NCBI GenBank assembly: GCA_964574985.1
Contig: CAZNPH010000001.1
Span: 62,001-126,000, forward strand
Direction: 5' to 3'
Length of the DNA stretch: 64,000 nt
Source: CAZNPH01 sp964574985
Lineage (GTDB): Bacteria; Bacteroidota; Bacteroidia; Bacteroidales; SM23-62
Shown piece after piece: positions 61,458-64,000 of this stretch; the first letter of the stretch is position 1; each line of letters begins with the position of its first letter. The notes under the pieces were generated by a model. That model did not search any database, had not been told where the DNA came from, and saw nothing but the letters and a program-made list of their open reading frames with translations. A program made the position numbers and the translations under genes.

Positions 61458-64000
61458 ATGAGAAACATCATCATTCCGTTTACGGTTTTCTTTCTGTTTT
61501 TTTTCAGCAATTGCCGGAAAGAAGAAATGTTCAACAAACCACATGACCTGAAATGCGAATACATGAGCAATCCGTTGGGCATCGGTGAAGCAACCCCAAG
61601 GTTCTCATGGAAACTGGGAGATACCACCCGGGGAGCAATGCAGACAGCCTATCAACTGATGGTCGCTACCAGCCGGCCACAACTGGACCGTGAAAAACCG
61701 GACATCTGGAATACCGGCAAGGTCTCCTCCGGCCGTTCGGTTCTTGTTGAATACGAAGGTCCCCCGGTCGGTTCCTCAACAAAATATTTCTGGAAAGTCA
61801 GGTCATGGAACAAAGACTCGGTTCCTTCCGACTGGAGCGATCCCGCCTGGTTTGAAACCGGCTTGCTGAAAGAAAACGACTGGAAAGCAGACTGGATAAG
61901 CGGGCAACCGGTTGAATCCCCCGGGCTCACAGAATCTTTCGGATATTGGATTTGGCATCCCGGAGGATCTTATCCAAACCGGAATGTATGTTTTCGAAAA
62001 AAATTCACGCTGGATCCGGGAAAAAAGCCAAAAGAAGTTGTCCTCAGTCTTTCCGCGGACAATGAATATGTTGCCTGGATCAACGGCCATTACATTGCCA
62101 GAAGCAGAAACTGGAAACAGATCAGGGAGCACTGCCTTATTGGCAGAATCCGCCCGGGCGGGAATGTTTTGGCTGTCAGCGCAAAGCACATGGGAGATGA
62201 CCGGGGCGGATTGATCTTCAACCTCAGGATCCTGTATGAAGACGGTTCCGAAGAAGTGATCATTTCCGATGCCGGTTGCCCTGTCACACTGGATCCGGAG
62301 GACTCCTGGAAAAACCCTGATTATAAAGAAAGCGGTTTTGTCAATGCCAGGGAAATCGCCCCTTACGGAAAGGGGCCACGGCAAAAACAGGCCGTGAAGG
62401 ATTTCAGGCCGAGATCCCTGATGATGAGAAAGACATTCACGGTTGACCGGAAGGTAAAAAAGGCCAGGTTGTATGTGAGCGGACTGGGGAACTATGTAAT
62501 GAGCATCAACGGGGAAAGAGCCGGAGAAGACGTGCTCACCCCCGGATGGACAAATTATCCTGAAAAGGTACAATATCAGACATACGACATTACCTCCATG
62601 CTCAGGCAGGGCAAAAATGTTGCCGGGGCCATACTGGGAAACATGTGGTGGAGCAGCGGATTAGGCTGGTCCGGCGGGGTTACATACAGTACGGATCCCA
62701 ACAGGCTGATTGCCCAGATAATCATTGAATACAACAACGGCGGGGAAAAGATACTGGCAACCGATGATTCCTGGAAAATACACCCGTCCCCGATCCTGAA
62801 AAATTCCCTGTATGACGGGGAAACATATGACGCAAGGCTGGAACAGGCCGGATGGGACAGTACGGGATTTAATGACAGCCGGTGGGAAAACGCAAGGATT
62901 GTAACAGATGTGCATGTGAAACTTGTCGCCCAGCAGGGTCCTCCGTTACGGGTTACCGAACAATTGATTCCGGTAAACATTACCCGGACCGAATTCAATA
63001 CATATGTGTTTGATTTCGGGCAAAACATGGTAGGCTGGACCCGGCTGAAAGTCCGGGGCAAGGCCGGAAACAGGATACAACTGAAATACGCCGAGCTTCT
63101 GCATGAAGACGGAACGGTGGCACAGGAAAACCTGAGAACCGCCCTGGCCACCGATTATTACATCCTGAAAGGCGAGGAAACGGAAATATGGGAACCGAAA
63201 TTCACCTATCATGGTTTCCGGTACGTGGAGGTGGCCGGTTTGCCGGAGCCTCCTTCCAGTGAAACGCTGACCGGACTCGTGGTGCATTCGGACGCACCTT
63301 TTACCGGAGAGTTTGTATGTTCCAGTGACCTGCTCAACGGGATATGGCAGAATATTTTATGGAGCCAGCGGGGGAATATGCACAGTGTACCCACCGATTG
63401 CCCGCAGAGAGATGAAAGGCTGGGATGGATGGGTGACGCACAGATATTTACTCCCACCGCCTGTTACAATATGCATATGGCGGGATTCTTATCCAAATGG
63501 GAAAAGGATATTACCGACTGCCAGGAAGAAGAAGGCTGGGTCTATGACGTGAATCCTGCAATCGTTGTGGAGGGGCCATCCAAACCGGGCTGGGGAGACG
63601 CCGTAGTGATAATACCCTGGACCGTTTACCGATTTTACGGCGATGAAAAAATCCTGGAAGAGAACTACGAAGGGATGAAAGCATGGGTCGAATACATGAG
63701 AAAAGAAAGCAGGAATGATATATACCGCTGGGGCACAGAGGAATGGGACGGATATGGGGATTGGATCGCCGTGGTGGAATCCCCTGCCTTTCCAATCTCT
63801 GCCGCTTATTATTATTACAGCACAAAATTGTTGTCCGGAATCGCAGGAATTCTCGGACACCATAAGGATGAAAAGGATTATGCAGAGCTGGCCGACCGGA
63901 TTGCCGAAGCATTCAACGAACGTTTCCTGGATAAGAACACATACAATTATCCTGCCGGAACACAAACTGCCAACTTGCTTCCGGTTGCTTTCGGCATCAC
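61458..64000 (+). CDS. Surface lipoprotein alpha-L-rhamnosidase, GH78 (3'-truncated by window edge)
   Basis: The first 847 codons of a larger enzyme. The N-terminus has a hydrophobic signal ending in FFFSNC with RKEE after the cysteine, resembling the surface-export signal of Bacteroidota lipoproteins. An Ig-like domain (FSWKLGDTTRGAMQTAYQLM), a D-type beta domain and the alpha/alpha barrel follow, including PTDCPQRDERLGWMGDA with the catalytic acid and GWGDAVVIIPW. It would release terminal alpha-L-rhamnose from pectin-like or glycosylated compounds outside the cell. It has no frameshift in the part visible. Confidence 0.92.
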   Translation, partial: MRNIIIPFTVFFLFFFSNCRKEEMFNKPHDLKCEYMSNPLGIGEATPRFSWKLGDTTRGAMQTAYQLMVATSRPQLDREKPDIWNTGKVSSGRSVLVEYEGPPVGSSTKYFWKVRSWNKDSVPSDWSDPAWFETGLLKENDWKADWISGQPVESPGLTESFGYWIWHPGGSYPNRNVCFRKKFTLDPGKKPKEVVLSLSADNEYVAWINGHYIARSRNWKQIREHCLIGRIRPGGNVLAVSAKHMGDDRGGLIFNLRILYEDGSEEVIISDAGCPVTLDPEDSWKNPDYKESGFVNAREIAPYGKGPRQKQAVKDFRPRSLMMRKTFTVDRKVKKARLYVSGLGNYVMSINGERAGEDVLTPGWTNYPEKVQYQTYDITSMLRQGKNVAGAILGNMWWSSGLGWSGGVTYSTDPNRLIAQIIIEYNNGGEKILATDDSWKIHPSPILKNSLYDGETYDARLEQAGWDSTGFNDSRWENARIVTDVHVKLVAQQGPPLRVTEQLIPVNITRTEFNTYVFDFGQNMVGWTRLKVRGKAGNRIQLKYAELLHEDGTVAQENLRTALATDYYILKGEETEIWEPKFTYHGFRYVEVAGLPEPPSSETLTGLVVHSDAPFTGEFVCSSDLLNGIWQNILWSQRGNMHSVPTDCPQRDERLGWMGDAQIFTPTACYNMHMAGFLSKWEKDITDCQEEEGWVYDVNPAIVVEGPSKPGWGDAVVIIPWTVYRFYGDEKILEENYEGMKAWVEYMRKESRNDIYRWGTEEWDGYGDWIAVVESPAFPISAAYYYYSTKLLSGIAGILGHHKDEKDYAELADRIAEAFNERFLDKNTYNYPAGTQTANLLPVAFGI

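Noticed and set aside
1..64000. CRISPR arrays, insertion sequences, prophage
   Set aside because: No regularly spaced direct repeats, transposase, integrase or phage structural genes were seen.

Overview
The window looks like a chromosomal segment of a Bacteroidota bacterium, most likely a polysaccharide-degrading member of the Bacteroidales/Marinilabiliales. The evidence is a short primary sigma factor without region 1.1, several TAnnTTTG -7 boxes typical of this phylum, little sign of Shine-Dalgarno sequences, lipoproteins with phylum-style lipoboxes, and a gene set (sulfatase, DUF1080, GH88, GH78, OstA-like protein with several parvulins, DUF2795, DUF5063) common in it. No phage, insertion sequence, integrase or CRISPR array was seen.

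Layout. 1-6.6 kb: a minus-strand run of secreted or membrane-linked proteins (serine hydrolase, ferredoxin-reductase-like flavoprotein, sulfatase, beta-propeller, propeller-DUF1080 fusion). 6.6-7.9 kb: two decayed genes lying head to head, then tRNA-Pro(GGG). 8-21.6 kb: a carbohydrate/uronate locus. A seven-gene minus-strand operon (small membrane protein, SSS symporter, GH88, sugar isomerase-like protein, Gfo/Idh, SDR, lipoprotein Gfo/Idh) faces a plus-strand operon (TRAP dctQMP, amidohydrolase, GH30-like). A broken URO-D-family gene converges on the first operon, and dctM in the second is broken. 21.7-61.4 kb: mostly housekeeping. This part holds a cyclase-HD protein, a nuclease, uvrB, the primary sigma factor, a DegQ protease, dapF, a decayed alkD, gyrB, an outer-membrane barrel with a giant TPR protein, ftsE, a mutS2/FemAB/deacetylase/GNAT operon, oligopeptidase B, a methyltransferase, an ABC ATPase, DUF2795, an OstA/three-parvulin/guaB cluster, recQ, DUF5063, an exonuclease and recG. 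61.5 kb to the end: a GH78 alpha-L-rhamnosidase lipoprotein running off the window.

How the genes fit together. DUF1080 proteins, Gfo/Idh oxidoreductases and AP-endonuclease-like TIM-barrel isomerases are known partners in oxidise-then-cleave (3-keto) glycoside metabolism. All three classes occur within 13 kb here, together with GH88, a sulfatase and two transport systems. I infer a sulfated or uronate-rich glycan pathway that combines hydrolytic and 3-keto chemistry. The 48.6-55.9 kb cluster looks like an outer-membrane assembly module.

The most unusual feature is the style of gene decay. Five genes (beta-helix, PhoD-like, URO-D-like, dctM, alkD) still have recognisable ends in the wrong frame. 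Four of them have clearly lost internal segments, and the beta-helix gene has lost its 5' part plus one base. Flanking genes are intact. This is either real, recent deletion-driven decay or an assembly problem, and read mapping would tell. A dispersed 41-bp intergenic element in two copies was also found by eye.
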